Assembly (NCBI RefSeq): GCF_014931715.1 | Contig: NZ_CP063164.1 | Location: forward strand, 1-64,000 | Length of the DNA: 64,000 nt | Reading direction: 5' to 3' | DNA from: Sulfurovum indicum | GTDB taxonomy: Bacteria; Campylobacterota; Campylobacteria; Campylobacterales; Sulfurovaceae | Part shown: positions 1 to 9,269 of the stretch, piece after piece | Numbering within the stretch: position 1 is the stretch's first letter | Layout: each line of letters begins with the position of its first letter | Notes under the pieces: model-generated | The model's input: the letters and a program-made list of their open reading frames with translations, nothing else | Databases searched by the model: none | Told to the model about the DNA's origin: nothing | Translations under genes and position numbers: made by a program

Positions 1-78
1 TTGCATAAGTTATTCACATTAAGGTTTCACACTTTATGAACAATGTGAAAATCTATGACAGCAGGCAGGCAGTAAAAG
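1..78. other. oriC: Candidate oriC segment upstream of dnaA
   Basis: This is the part of the dnaA upstream region that lies inside the window. TTATTCACA at 10-18 is a good DnaA box (TTATNCACA type). Looser matches are GTTTCACAC near 24-32 and, on the other strand, the complement of ATGTGAAAA at 43-51. Campylobacterota origins are known either upstream of dnaA, between dnaA and dnaN, or split between both, so this may be one half of a bipartite origin. The sequence further upstream is outside the window, so an unwinding element cannot be judged. Confidence 0.45.
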
Positions 79-1413
79 ATGAACATCGGACAGAAAGTAC
101 TCTTTGAACTCAAAAAAGAGATCTCTGAAACAGAGTATGAACGTTATATCAAAAAACTGGTATATGATACCAAGCGTTCACGCAGCAACATCGCCTACTT
201 CAATGCTCCGAATATGCTCGTTGCAAAATGGGTTAAAACAAAATATGCTGATAAACTTGCCCATCTTTTTGAACTTCAAAATGAGCTTAAGCCTGAGATC
301 GAGATCACAGTTGGCAAACAGAAAAGTAAACAGAGCAGCAGTGTCATACCCAAACAGAGCAGTGAAAAAAGCCATTCAAAAAGTACTTATCTCAATCCTT
401 CACTCACATTTGAGAGCTTCATCGTGGGAGAGTCCAACCAATTCGCCTATACTACAGCCAAAGCCGTTGCAGAAAAGCCCGGAAGGCTTTATAATCCGCT
501 CTTTATCTATGGAGGTGTAGGATTGGGGAAAACCCACCTGCTCCAGGCAATCGGGAACTACCATGTAGCTCTTGGAAATACCGTCATATATACCACACTC
601 GAGCAGTTTATGAACTCCTTTACTTCCCATCTTCGTTCACAGACAATGGACCGTTTCAGAGACAAATTCAGAGATTGTGATCTCCTTTTGATCGATGATA
701 TACAGTTCCTTTCCAGAAAAGAGCAGACGCAGGAGGAGTTCTTTCATACCTTCAACGAACTTCACAATGCCAACAAACAGATCGTCATGACAGCAGACAG
801 ACCTCCAAACAAAATTGCAGGACTGGTTGACAGACTGCGTACCCGTTTTGAATGGGGAATGATGGCGGACATTCAACCACCGGGACTTGAAACCAAAATA
901 GCCATTATCCAGAAAAAGTGTGAACTCGACGGTATCAGACTCTCCAATGAAGTTGTCAATTTCATTGCCACCAATATGGGTGACAATATCCGTGAAATCG
1001 AAGGTACCATCATACGTATCAATGCCCTTGCTTCTATGCTGAACCAGGAGATCAATCTTGATTTTGCACAAAATGCCATCAAAGACCAGCTTAAAGAGAA
1101 AAAAGAGAGTGTGACCATAGATGATATTGTCAAGATCGTCTCACGTGAACTCAATATCAAGCCCTCTGATATCAAATCGAAAAAACGCACCAGCAGTGTT
1201 GTCAATGCCAGACGTACGGCCATCTATCTTGCACGTAACCTTACACCCAATTCTATGCCGCAGATCGCTCTCTATTTCGGTATGAAAGACCACAGTGCGA
1301 TTTCACATGCAATGAAAAAAATCGATGAAATCATCGAAAACGACGAGAACTTCAAAGTACTTTTGGAAGAACTCTCCAATAAAATCCATACCGATACCCA
1401 GCAAAGTGAATAA
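79..1413 (+). CDS. dnaA: Chromosomal replication initiator protein DnaA
   Basis: DnaA binds DnaA boxes at oriC, opens the duplex and loads the replicative helicase. The protein is 444 residues, normal for the family. An N-terminal domain I and a Ser/Lys-rich linker (about 80-105) precede the AAA+ domain, with Walker A GGVGLGKT at 145-152 and Walker B LLLIDD at 202-207. Domain IV carries the DNA-binding signature DHSAISHAM starting near residue 404. The ATG at 79 has only a weak ribosome site but starts a typical domain I. A DnaA box at 10-18 lies upstream and suggests autoregulation, as is usual. dnaN follows after 187 bp. Confidence 0.98.
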   Translation: MNIGQKVLFELKKEISETEYERYIKKLVYDTKRSRSNIAYFNAPNMLVAKWVKTKYADKLAHLFELQNELKPEIEITVGKQKSKQSSSVIPKQSSEKSHSKSTYLNPSLTFESFIVGESNQFAYTTAKAVAEKPGRLYNPLFIYGGVGLGKTHLLQAIGNYHVALGNTVIYTTLEQFMNSFTSHLRSQTMDRFRDKFRDCDLLLIDDIQFLSRKEQTQEEFFHTFNELHNANKQIVMTADRPPNKIAGLVDRLRTRFEWGMMADIQPPGLETKIAIIQKKCELDGIRLSNEVVNFIATNMGDNIREIEGTIIRINALASMLNQEINLDFAQNAIKDQLKEKKESVTIDDIVKIVSRELNIKPSDIKSKKRTSSVVNARRTAIYLARNLTPNSMPQIALYFGMKDHSAISHAMKKIDEIIENDENFKVLLEELSNKIHTDTQQSE

Positions 1414-1600
1414 AAGTTAAAAAACTGTACTAAAAACTTGAATAAAAAAAAGATATAATTATACACAGTGAACAGATGTGAAGATCCCAAGTTTCAAAAA
1501 AGAGGCAAAAACATCGGTAATTCGGTCATTTGCAGCGTTTTTCACAATTTCATGTTGAACTACTGCTATATACTAAATTATTAAAAAATAAGGAGAGTCA
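1414..1600. other. dnaA-dnaN intergenic region, candidate oriC segment
   Basis: This AT-rich spacer contains TTATACACA at 1459-1467, an exact TTATNCACA-type DnaA box. TTTTTCACA at 1538-1546 and the complement of GATGTGAAG near 1474-1482 are weaker matches. The dnaA-dnaN gap is where the Campylobacter jejuni origin lies, so the region is a plausible origin or second half of a bipartite origin. It must also hold the dnaN promoter. The call is from motif matches only. Confidence 0.45.
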
Positions 1601-2668
1601 ATGAAGATTAAAGCACAAAAGCAGATTATTGAATCTATTCTCATTAATCTACAGCCTTTTTTAGAAAAGAAAGATGCCAGTCAGATCACCTCACATATTC
1701 TTTTTCAGTCACAGGGAGAAAAGTGCATTGTTAAAGCAACAGACAGTGAGATTGGTCTGAGTATCACAACAGATCAGATTTTTATTGAATCAGAGGGTAC
1801 TTTTACAGCCAACGGTAAAAAACTGCTGGATATCATTCGTATTCTCAAAGATGATGAAATTGTACTTGAACTTCTTGATGATACTTTAGTAATCAAACAA
1901 AAGCACTCTAAATTCAAATTACCGACGTTTGATCCCAACAGCTATCCTTCATTTCCAACTGTTGATGAAAAACCCCGTATCACACTTGACTCTCTCAGTC
2001 TAATCCAAAATCTAAAAAAGATCTCTCCGGCTATTGATACCAACAATCCCAAATTTGAACTTAACGGTGCTTTGATCAATATTAAAAATGATTCAACAGA
2101 TCTTGTAGGTACAGATACAAGAAGATTGGCTATCGCCACTATTGAAAGTTCAAACAGTGAAACCCTCTCTTTAATTGTTCCTAAAAAAGCGATTCTTGAG
2201 ATACAAAAGCTTTTCCTTGACCAAATTGATATCTTTTTTGACGAAACCAATTTGATCATTGCCAATGACAACAATTTTTTCTATACCCGTTTAATTAACG
2301 GAAAATTCCCTGACTACCAGAGAATTGTTCCTTCCAGTATCAAACACAGTGTCAAACTTCCTAAAAAAGAGATGATTGATGCCATTAAAATGATCACTAC
2401 TATTTCCCAGGAAATAAAAATGACCCTGCTTTCAGATGTAATTATTTTCAATTCACTGAGTGCAGATAATGTTGAAGCAAAAACAGAAATAGAACTCTCT
2501 ACGGGACTCAATGAAAAATTTGAGATCTCTTTCAACAGCAGATATATTCTTGATTTTCTCTCTCAGGTTGACAAGAACGAATTTTTGATGGAGTTTAATG
2601 AACCAAGTCTTCCGTTCATTGTCAAAGATGAGAATTTCATTACAATTATTATGCCGATCGTTGCATAA
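1601..2668 (+). CDS. dnaN: DNA polymerase III beta sliding clamp
   Basis: The beta clamp is a ring-shaped dimer that tethers DNA polymerase III and repair factors to DNA. The 355-residue product has the three-domain clamp length and typical blocks such as TFDPNSYPSFP, TDTRRLAIA and the C-terminal PFIVKDENFITIIMPI, the usual clamp ending. The ATG at 1601 follows a clear AAGGAGAG ribosome site. It lies 187 bp after dnaA and 18 bp before pyrG, so it probably shares a transcript with pyrG. In several Campylobacterota gyrB follows dnaN; here it does not. Confidence 0.97.
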   Translation: MKIKAQKQIIESILINLQPFLEKKDASQITSHILFQSQGEKCIVKATDSEIGLSITTDQIFIESEGTFTANGKKLLDIIRILKDDEIVLELLDDTLVIKQKHSKFKLPTFDPNSYPSFPTVDEKPRITLDSLSLIQNLKKISPAIDTNNPKFELNGALINIKNDSTDLVGTDTRRLAIATIESSNSETLSLIVPKKAILEIQKLFLDQIDIFFDETNLIIANDNNFFYTRLINGKFPDYQRIVPSSIKHSVKLPKKEMIDAIKMITTISQEIKMTLLSDVIIFNSLSADNVEAKTEIELSTGLNEKFEISFNSRYILDFLSQVDKNEFLMEFNEPSLPFIVKDENFITIIMPIVA

Positions 2669-2686
2669 ATTAGGGGATAAAGTTAA

Positions 2687-4324
2687 ATGAGTGAAATAAT
2701 GACAAAATATATTTTTGTTACCGGAGGTGTACTCAGCTCTCTTGGAAAAGGGATTACAGCTGCAAGTATCGGAACTTTGTTAAAACATACAGGACTTAGA
2801 ATAGGTGTACTAAAACTCGATCCGTATATCAACGTTGATCCCGGAACAATGTCACCGCTTGAACATGGAGAAGTATTCGTTACCAAAGATGGTGCAGAAA
2901 CGGATCTTGACCTGGGACACTATGAGCGCTTTTTGGATACTTCTTTGACACATAACAACAACTTTACTACAGGACAGGTTTACAAAACTGTTATTGAAAA
3001 TGAACGTAAAGGACAGTATCTGGGGAAAACGATTCAAGTGGTCCCGCATATTGTAAATGAGATCAAAGAACGTATTATCCGTGCAGGTATAGGAAAAGAT
3101 ATTCTTATTGTGGAACTTGGTGGGACTACAGGAGATATTGAAGGACTTCCGTTTCTTGAAACAATCCGCCAGATGAAGCATGAACTGGGTAAGACCAATG
3201 TTATGAATATCCATGTAACACTGCTTCCGTACATTAAAGCTGCCGGAGAGCTCAAAACCAAACCGACGCAACACTCCGTACAGGAGCTTAGACGTATCGG
3301 TATCGCACCGCATATGCTGGTTCTTCGTGCAGAAGTACCTGTCGATTCTGAAGTTAAAAGAAAGATCGCCTACAGTTGTGATGTGGATGAAGATTCTGTT
3401 ATCGTAGCAGAAGATGCAAAAACAATTTATGAAGTGCCGTTAAATTTTCTGAAGCAGGATATTCTTACACCGATATGCAAACAGTTGGAACTTGAAAACT
3501 GTAAACCGCAAATGGATGAATGGACCTCCTTGGTACACAAGATCATTATGCCTGAGAATGAAATGAAGATAGCATTTGTCGGTAAATATCTTGACCTTAA
3601 AGAATCATACAAATCTCTAACCGAAGCGTTGATACATGCCGGGGCAAATTTGGACACCAAAGTAAACATTAAATGGGTTGACAGTGAAAAAATCGAAGAA
3701 GAAAGTGTAGATAAGTTTTTACAGAATGTAGACGGTATCCTTGTAGCCGGAGGATTTGGTGAACGCGGAGTTGAGGGTAAGATCGAAGCGATCCGATATG
3801 CCAGAGAGAACAAAGTACCTTTCCTTGGTATCTGCCTAGGGATGCAGCTGAGCATGATAGAATTTGCCAGAAATGTTCTGGGACTCGAAGATGCAAACTC
3901 TGTTGAATTCGATAAAAAAACTACTAATCCGATCATTTATCTGATCGATGAATTTATTGATGCAAGCGGTTCAAAACAGGTACGTACCACAACGTCACCA
4001 ATGGGTGGTACCCTCAGACTCGGTGAATATGAATGCGAGACCAAAGAGAACAGCAGACTCAGAGAAGCCTATGACAGTTCTGTGATCTATGAAAGACACA
4101 GGCACCGTTATGAGGCAAACCCTAAATACCGTGAAGCATTGGAAGCAAACGGTATGGAGATCACAGGTGAGTCACACGGACTGATCGAAGCAGTTGAGGT
4201 AAAAAACCATCCATGGTTCCTTGGTGTACAGTTCCATCCGGAATTTACTTCACGCCTGCAAAATCCAAATCCTGCTATTTTGGCATTTGTCAAAGCAGCA
4301 ATGAATTCTGAAGTAGATGCCTGA
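2687..4324 (+). CDS. pyrG: CTP synthase
   Basis: CTP synthase makes CTP from UTP, ATP and glutamine. The protein is 545 residues, full length. The N-terminal synthetase half has the P-loop [10 protein letters not shown] at about 13-22. The C-terminal class I glutamine amidotransferase half has the nucleophile in GICLGMQ (Cys383) and the late catalytic block GVQFHPEF. An alternative ATG lies four codons downstream (2699), directly before the conserved TKYIFVTGG. The 3' end overlaps recJ by 8 bp, so the two are probably translationally coupled, as in the pyrG-recJ pair of Campylobacter. Confidence 0.97.
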   Translation: MSEIMTKYIFVTGGVLSSLGKGITAASIGTLLKHTGLRIGVLKLDPYINVDPGTMSPLEHGEVFVTKDGAETDLDLGHYERFLDTSLTHNNNFTTGQVYKTVIENERKGQYLGKTIQVVPHIVNEIKERIIRAGIGKDILIVELGGTTGDIEGLPFLETIRQMKHELGKTNVMNIHVTLLPYIKAAGELKTKPTQHSVQELRRIGIAPHMLVLRAEVPVDSEVKRKIAYSCDVDEDSVIVAEDAKTIYEVPLNFLKQDILTPICKQLELENCKPQMDEWTSLVHKIIMPENEMKIAFVGKYLDLKESYKSLTEALIHAGANLDTKVNIKWVDSEKIEEESVDKFLQNVDGILVAGGFGERGVEGKIEAIRYARENKVPFLGICLGMQLSMIEFARNVLGLEDANSVEFDKKTTNPIIYLIDEFIDASGSKQVRTTTSPMGGTLRLGEYECETKENSRLREAYDSSVIYERHRHRYEANPKYREALEANGMEITGESHGLIEAVEVKNHPWFLGVQFHPEFTSRLQNPNPAILAFVKAAMNSEVDA

Positions 4325-5906
4325 AACATTAACGCCGGATGCGTTAGAAAGACTTCTAAGATCACGCTTTAAAGAGGGGTTCCTCTCTTTAAAAGATCTT
4401 CCCCATCCCCATACTTTCAAAGATATGCAAAAAGCGACGGATCGCATTACAGATGCGATCGGGAAAAAAGAGAAGATTGTGATCATCGGGGATTACGATG
4501 TTGATGGGGTTACTTCGACTACCTTGATGAAGCTCTTCTTTGAGGAGGTTGATTATTCTGTAGAATGGATCATTCCCAATCGCTTCAGGGATGGATACGG
4601 ACTCTCACCAACAATGATTCCCCGTATTGAAGGATTTGATCTTGTCATTACAGTAGATAATGGTATCTCTGCAGTTGAAGCAGGAAAGATGTGCAAAGAA
4701 AAGGGAATCGATCTGATCATTACCGATCACCATCTGCTTCCCCCTGAAATTCCTGAAGCTTATGCTATTATCAATCAGAAACAGCCAGACTGTGCTTTTC
4801 CCTATGAAGAGATATGCGGAGCACAGATCACATGGTATCTTATTGCTTCATTGAAGAATGCTCTGGATGTGAAGATCAATATGATGGTCTATATGGAACT
4901 GGTCGCTATTGCGATCATTGCAGATATGATGCCTTTGAAACACATCAACCGTGCAATGGTCATTTCAGGGCTTAAAGCACTTTCCAAAAGTCAAAGGCCA
5001 TCTATCAGAGCTTATAGAGAATATGTACAAAAAGAGTGGTTAAGTGCCGAAGATATCGGTTTTTTTCTCGCACCACTGCTGAATAGTGCAGGAAGAATGG
5101 AGGATGCCTCTTTTGCCGTAGAGTTTCTTCTATCGAGCAATATTTATGATGCGAGAGTACGTCTGCAGCGGCTGATCGATCTCAATGACTCCAGAAAAGA
5201 GACTGAAGAGACCATTACCAAAGAGGCACTATGCAGTGTGAATGAAAGTGAATCAGTAGTGGTAGTATCGGGAGAGAAATGGCATGAAGGCGTCGTGGGT
5301 ATCGTAGCGGCACGTATAGCACGTGAATGTAAAAAACCCTGCATTGTACTGAGTGACAACGGTGAAGGTATGCTCAAAGGAAGTGGACGAAGTTTTGGAA
5401 ATTGTGACCTTTTTGCAGTGGTAAGCAGGACACGACCTCTGCTTGAAAAGTTCGGCGGCCACTTTGCTGCTGTCGGACTAAGTCTTTCGCAAACGCAGTT
5501 TACACTATTCAGGGAGCAGTTGCAACACCATTTTAAAGAGGGTGATTTCACGACTGATATGATTGATCCTGAGATTGTCGGAGAACTTCTCTTTCGTGAT
5601 ATTTCATTTACTTTGACCCGGCTCATAAAGCAGTTCGAACCTTACGGTCAGGGAAACCCTGTACCTAAATTCATAAGTAAAAACGTACGTATACGACAGG
5701 CTTCTCCTATGGGAAAAAAGGGAAACCATCTTCGTTTTTTACTTGAGCAGGATGGTATTATGCATCATGCAGTACAGTTTAAAACAGAAGAGAGGTATGA
5801 AGTGGATACAATGGTAGATGTTGTATATACAGTCAATGAAAACCATTTCAGAGGCAATACAACACTGCAGCTGTTGGTAGATGAGATCAATATTTTTGAA
5901 CAATAA
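4317..5906 (+). CDS. recJ: Single-stranded-DNA-specific exonuclease RecJ
   Basis: RecJ is a 5'-to-3' single-strand exonuclease acting in recombination and mismatch or base-excision repair. The 529-residue protein has the DHH phosphoesterase motifs: DYDVDG at 59-64 and DHH at 137-139. The DHHA1 part has the SGRS and FGGHFAAVG motifs. The C-terminal OB-like domain is short, typical of Campylobacterota RecJ. The start codon lies inside the last codons of pyrG (8 bp overlap). Confidence 0.95.
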   Translation: MPETLTPDALERLLRSRFKEGFLSLKDLPHPHTFKDMQKATDRITDAIGKKEKIVIIGDYDVDGVTSTTLMKLFFEEVDYSVEWIIPNRFRDGYGLSPTMIPRIEGFDLVITVDNGISAVEAGKMCKEKGIDLIITDHHLLPPEIPEAYAIINQKQPDCAFPYEEICGAQITWYLIASLKNALDVKINMMVYMELVAIAIIADMMPLKHINRAMVISGLKALSKSQRPSIRAYREYVQKEWLSAEDIGFFLAPLLNSAGRMEDASFAVEFLLSSNIYDARVRLQRLIDLNDSRKETEETITKEALCSVNESESVVVVSGEKWHEGVVGIVAARIARECKKPCIVLSDNGEGMLKGSGRSFGNCDLFAVVSRTRPLLEKFGGHFAAVGLSLSQTQFTLFREQLQHHFKEGDFTTDMIDPEIVGELLFRDISFTLTRLIKQFEPYGQGNPVPKFISKNVRIRQASPMGKKGNHLRFLLEQDGIMHHAVQFKTEERYEVDTMVDVVYTVNENHFRGNTTLQLLVDEINIFEQ

Positions 5907-6035
5907 ATAATATTTTGATTAGTTATAATTAAATATATTTTAATGATAATAAAATCAATTTTTTTTATAAGAAAATTTATTTTTTATCTTATTTATTGTA
6001 TTATCGTGTGTTAACCATATAAAAAAGGAGCTATT
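5907..6035 (+). promoter_or_regulatory. AT-rich promoter region of the SQR gene
   Basis: This 129-bp spacer is extremely AT-rich, with runs of T at 5958-5967 and 5983-5992. It presumably carries the recJ end and the promoter of the flavoprotein gene. Several TATAAT-like hexamers occur, so no single -10 can be assigned. AAAAGGAG at 6023-6030 is the ribosome site that decides the TTG start at 6036. Confidence 0.4.
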
Positions 6036-7499
6036 TTGGATAATAAAATATTAAAAGAGGGTATGGAGATTATTGATGCCCATATGAAGAGTGAGGGTAT
6101 TTCACGAAGGGATGCTATCAAGCTATTTGGAACAGGTGGTGCAGCGATGCTTCTCGCAAGCGGTGCAACAACACAGGCAAGTGCCAGCAGCAGTGCGGCT
6201 AAAGCAAAAATAGTCATTATTGGCGGTGGATTGGCAGGTATGTCAACAGCAGCAAGATTGACAAATTCTTTGGATAATCCGGATATTACGGTAATCGAAC
6301 CGGGAGATATTGCAACATCCTATCAGCCGGGACAGACACTGGTAGGTGCCGGTATCTGGGATGTATCGGAAGTGGTATATAAAACAGATGATTTTGTTCC
6401 TGACGGTGTGACGATTATCAAGGAAAAAGCAGTTGAGTTCGATCCGAAAAATAATATGGTAAAGACAAGCGGCGGGAAAACAGTAAAATATGATTATATG
6501 GTTATTGCTGCCGGTCTCAAACTTGATTATGCACGTATCGAAGGCCTTGGTATTGAGGGTACGATCACTTCGACCGGTGACCATTCACCTGTAAGCAAAG
6601 TTATCGGAAAGAACGGAATTGCTTCTATCTATTTCCAGAAAGGTTCGGCAGATACCTGGACTCAGATGCAGAAATTTATTGCAGAAGCAAAAAGCGGTAA
6701 AAAAGTAAAAGGTATCTTCACTCATCCCAATACACCGATAAAATGTGGCGGTGCTCCTAAAAAGATTATGTACTTGACAGATGCAAGACTGAGAGAAGCA
6801 GGTGCAAGAGAGAATGCTGAACTGACTTTCTATCCTAACGGCAGTAAAATGTTCGGTGTAAAAGAGTACCATGATGCGATTGTCAATCAGTTTGAAGCAA
6901 GAGATATGAAATGGAACTACAGACACAATCTTGTTGCTGTAGATCCGGTGAAGAAGATTGCTACATTTAACAGACACTGGAAAGAGAAAGGTGAATGGGA
7001 TCCGGATCTTGAAGAGTATTCGATCGTTCCAAGAAGTGAAAAAGTAGAAAAAGAGTTTGATTTTATTCATATCACACCACCGATGATAGCACCTGAAGAG
7101 ATCGCTGATTCACCTGTAGGTTCAGGTAAAGGCTGGGTTCCTGTACATAAAGAGACACTTCAGCATGTAAAATATCCTAATGTATTTGCACTGGGTGATA
7201 TTGCAGCAGTTCCAATGGGTAAAACAGGAGGATCAGCAAGAAAACAGTATAAAGTAGTTGTTGACAATATTATCTCTATGATGGAAGGGAAAGAACCAAC
7301 AGCCAAGTATGGAGGATATACGGTTTGTCCGTTGATCACAAGTATCGGTACAGTTATGCTTGCAGAGTTTGACTGGTCTAAAAAACCGACACCTTCATTC
7401 CCTCTTGATCCAACACAGGAAAGATATATCTGGTGGCTGCTTAAAGTCTATGCACTCAAGCCTATGACACAGTACGGTATGCTTTCAGGTAGAGCTTAA
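6036..7499 (+). CDS. Tat-exported sulfide:quinone oxidoreductase-like flavoprotein
   Basis: This is an FAD disulfide oxidoreductase of the SQR/flavocytochrome c sulfide dehydrogenase superfamily and probably oxidises sulfide. A Tat signal (SRRDAIKLF, about 23-31) predicts export to the periplasm. The FAD fold follows with IIGGGLAGM. Two cysteines in the places used by SQR are Cys237 (KCGGAPKKIMYL) and Cys431 (TVCPLIT). The C-terminal half resembles the eukaryotic SQOR/type II SQR group more than classical FccB. The start is TTG at 6036, with AAGGAG five bases upstream; an ATG at 6063 would shorten the leader. A lipoprotein cytochrome c follows after 19 bp, so the acceptor may be a cytochrome or quinone. 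The acceptor is inferred. Confidence 0.85.
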   Translation: MDNKILKEGMEIIDAHMKSEGISRRDAIKLFGTGGAAMLLASGATTQASASSSAAKAKIVIIGGGLAGMSTAARLTNSLDNPDITVIEPGDIATSYQPGQTLVGAGIWDVSEVVYKTDDFVPDGVTIIKEKAVEFDPKNNMVKTSGGKTVKYDYMVIAAGLKLDYARIEGLGIEGTITSTGDHSPVSKVIGKNGIASIYFQKGSADTWTQMQKFIAEAKSGKKVKGIFTHPNTPIKCGGAPKKIMYLTDARLREAGARENAELTFYPNGSKMFGVKEYHDAIVNQFEARDMKWNYRHNLVAVDPVKKIATFNRHWKEKGEWDPDLEEYSIVPRSEKVEKEFDFIHITPPMIAPEEIADSPVGSGKGWVPVHKETLQHVKYPNVFALGDIAAVPMGKTGGSARKQYKVVVDNIISMMEGKEPTAKYGGYTVCPLITSIGTVMLAEFDWSKKPTPSFPLDPTQERYIWWLLKVYALKPMTQYGMLSGRA

Positions 7500-7518
7500 A
7501 GAAGAGAAGGAGAATGAT

Positions 7519-7914
7519 ATGAAAAAAACAACAATAGCACTTTTATCAGCAGCAGTAATTTTCGGATTGAACGGATGTGGTAACGATACACCGAGTTCAT
7601 CAGCACCTAAAACATACAGTAAAACACCGGCAGAGGTTTATGCACAGTCTTGTAAAAAATGCCATGGTGAGCATGCAGAAGGGAATCCTAAGAAAAAAGG
7701 ACCGGCATTGAATGACAGACAGGCAGGAGAACTTGAACTTGATCTGTATGATGTGAAAAACGGTGGTACAAACCAGTCCTCCGGAACGGAGCATGATATT
7801 ATGGAGCACAATATGCAAAAGCTCATGGAAAAAGGGTATGACTATGACCCTAAAGCTATGGCAGAGTATATTGAGAAGAGTTTCTATAAGAGAGAAGTTT
7901 CAGAAGCACATTAA
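7519..7914 (+). CDS. Lipoprotein monohaem cytochrome c
   Basis: The 131-residue protein starts with a lipoprotein signal ending in the lipobox LNGC (Cys at about 20), so it is probably anchored on the periplasmic face of a membrane. One haem c site, CKKCH, lies near residues 45-49, and a Met-rich helix follows (HNMQKLMEKGYD) that could give the sixth ligand. It is 19 bp behind the SQR-like flavoprotein and probably cotranscribed with it, which suggests it accepts electrons from that enzyme as FccA does for FccB. It lacks the size and second haem of classical FccA. A hairpin follows the stop codon. Confidence 0.88.
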   Translation: MKKTTIALLSAAVIFGLNGCGNDTPSSSAPKTYSKTPAEVYAQSCKKCHGEHAEGNPKKKGPALNDRQAGELELDLYDVKNGGTNQSSGTEHDIMEHNMQKLMEKGYDYDPKAMAEYIEKSFYKREVSEAH

Positions 7915-7923
7915 ACCAATCTC

Positions 7924-7949
7924 CCAGAGAAGAAATCTCTCTTCTCTGG
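7924..7949 (+). terminator. Hairpin after the cytochrome c gene
   Basis: A perfect 10-bp stem (CCAGAGAAGA against TCTTCTCTGG) with a 6-base loop lies 10 bp after the stop codon. It has no clear T-run behind it (a C-rich stretch follows), so it is either a weak terminator or an mRNA-stabilising hairpin between the SQR-cytochrome pair and the cytochrome b gene. Confidence 0.55.
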
Positions 7950-8055
7950 TCACCCCCCCTCTAAAAAATCTATCAAATTTTTCAAATACAACTGGCTTTA
8001 TATAAAGTTATGATATTTTTATAAAAATTATAACAATAGTTTATGGGATGGTGTA

Positions 8056-9186
8056 ATGAATAAAAAGCCGGGGTATGTATTTGTTTGGCCTATCGGTACC
8101 AGAATCATCCATTGGATGATGGCTCTCTCTTTTACGGCAGCATTTATTACCTCTTTTCATAAAAATCAGTTACATAGTCATGTGGCATTTGGTTTTATTT
8201 TCCTTATTATCCTTGTTTACAGGATCATTTGGGGTATTGTCGGTCCCCGATACGCAACTTTCAAGACCTTTAAACTGAGACTGTCAGAGTTAAAAGGTTA
8301 TTTTGTAGAAAAAGTACGGAACAGATGGAGAAAGATACCTGCTGGACATAATCCTGCATCAAGCTGGTTTACAGTGTGGGCACTAATAGTAGGAACAGTT
8401 ATTGTAATCTCCGGTCTGCTGCTCTATGGTGTAGAGGAAGCAAAAGGGTGTTTTCGGTTTTTAAATGAAGATTATTACCAGTATATGGATACTCTTACCA
8501 TGTTGCACAAGTATGCTTCCTACCTTTTTGCTACATGGGTCATCATTCATATTACAGGTGTTTTGATAGAACAGTTCTGGCACCGTACCGGCATGGCTTT
8601 TGCAATGATAACCGGATATAAAAAAACAGAAGGGGAAGATACAAAAGTAAAAAGAAGTCTCTCTATTTTTGCCTATTTGATGATTTTGCTGGCGATAGTC
8701 ACCTATTTTTTTATTGTCAGCAGCAATTATAATTACCTGACGTTACAAAAATACACCAATGTTGATTATGAAGAGGAACATCCTGACTACTATCATGAAT
8801 GTGGGGAGTGTCATGTTGCATATCCCCCTTATCTTCTTCCACGAAGATCGTGGGAACGTATTATGGGAGCACTCGACAACCACTTTGGAGAAGAGATAAC
8901 TGAAGCCAATATTACAAAACTGCAACAAGCTTCGATACTTGAATATCTGATACAACATGCGGCAGAGACAAGTAAGCGGGAAGCAGCGGTTAAAACTATG
9001 AAGTCCCTCGGGGAAAGACGACCCAAGGCGATTACCAAAACACCTTATTGGAGAGAAACGCATAAGCATATTCCAAAATATGTGTATAGACAGAAAAAGA
9101 TAAAAGACAAGTCAAACTGTGCTGCATGTCATAGAGACTTTAAATACGGGAATCTGGAAGATATGAATATTTTGTACGATTTCTGA
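8056..9186 (+). CDS. Cytochrome b561-type membrane protein fused to dihaem cytochrome c
   Basis: The N-terminal 220 residues form a multi-span cytochrome b domain (HWMMALSFTAAF, later HKYASYLFATWVIIHI) with paired histidines fit for b-haems. A further membrane helix lies near 200-220. The C-terminal part is a periplasmic dihaem cytochrome c domain with CGECH at 249-253 and CAACH at 355-359. Such proteins pass electrons between the quinone pool and periplasmic cytochromes. Its place 141 bp behind the SQR-cytochrome pair suggests it links sulfide oxidation to the membrane chain. The 376-residue ORF starts with ATG after GGATGGTGTA, a poor ribosome site. Confidence 0.85.
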   Translation: MNKKPGYVFVWPIGTRIIHWMMALSFTAAFITSFHKNQLHSHVAFGFIFLIILVYRIIWGIVGPRYATFKTFKLRLSELKGYFVEKVRNRWRKIPAGHNPASSWFTVWALIVGTVIVISGLLLYGVEEAKGCFRFLNEDYYQYMDTLTMLHKYASYLFATWVIIHITGVLIEQFWHRTGMAFAMITGYKKTEGEDTKVKRSLSIFAYLMILLAIVTYFFIVSSNYNYLTLQKYTNVDYEEEHPDYYHECGECHVAYPPYLLPRRSWERIMGALDNHFGEEITEANITKLQQASILEYLIQHAAETSKREAAVKTMKSLGERRPKAITKTPYWRETHKHIPKYVYRQKKIKDKSNCAACHRDFKYGNLEDMNILYDF

Positions 9187-9245
9187 AATCACATTCCGTT
9201 TGTTTAGCACATATGGTTCAGCAATACTTTCTATTGAATAGGTAA

Positions 9246-9269
9246 ACAGCCTAAAAAACGGTAGGCTGT
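9246..9269. terminator. Shared hairpin between convergent genes
   Basis: An 8-bp stem (ACAGCCTA against TAGGCTGT) with an 8-base loop lies between the cytochrome b gene and the convergent Mrp gene. It overlaps the Mrp stop codon at 9251-9253. It can fold in both transcripts and is placed as a bidirectional terminator, though the T-runs are short. Confidence 0.5.

Noticed and set aside
3427-3936. 169-residue minus-strand ORF
   Set aside because: Shadow of pyrG, Ser-rich as expected from the reverse frame.
5940-5965. Fur-box-like sequence before the SQR gene
   Set aside because: Only loosely similar to GATAATGATAAT and the region is almost pure A/T, so the match is expected by chance.
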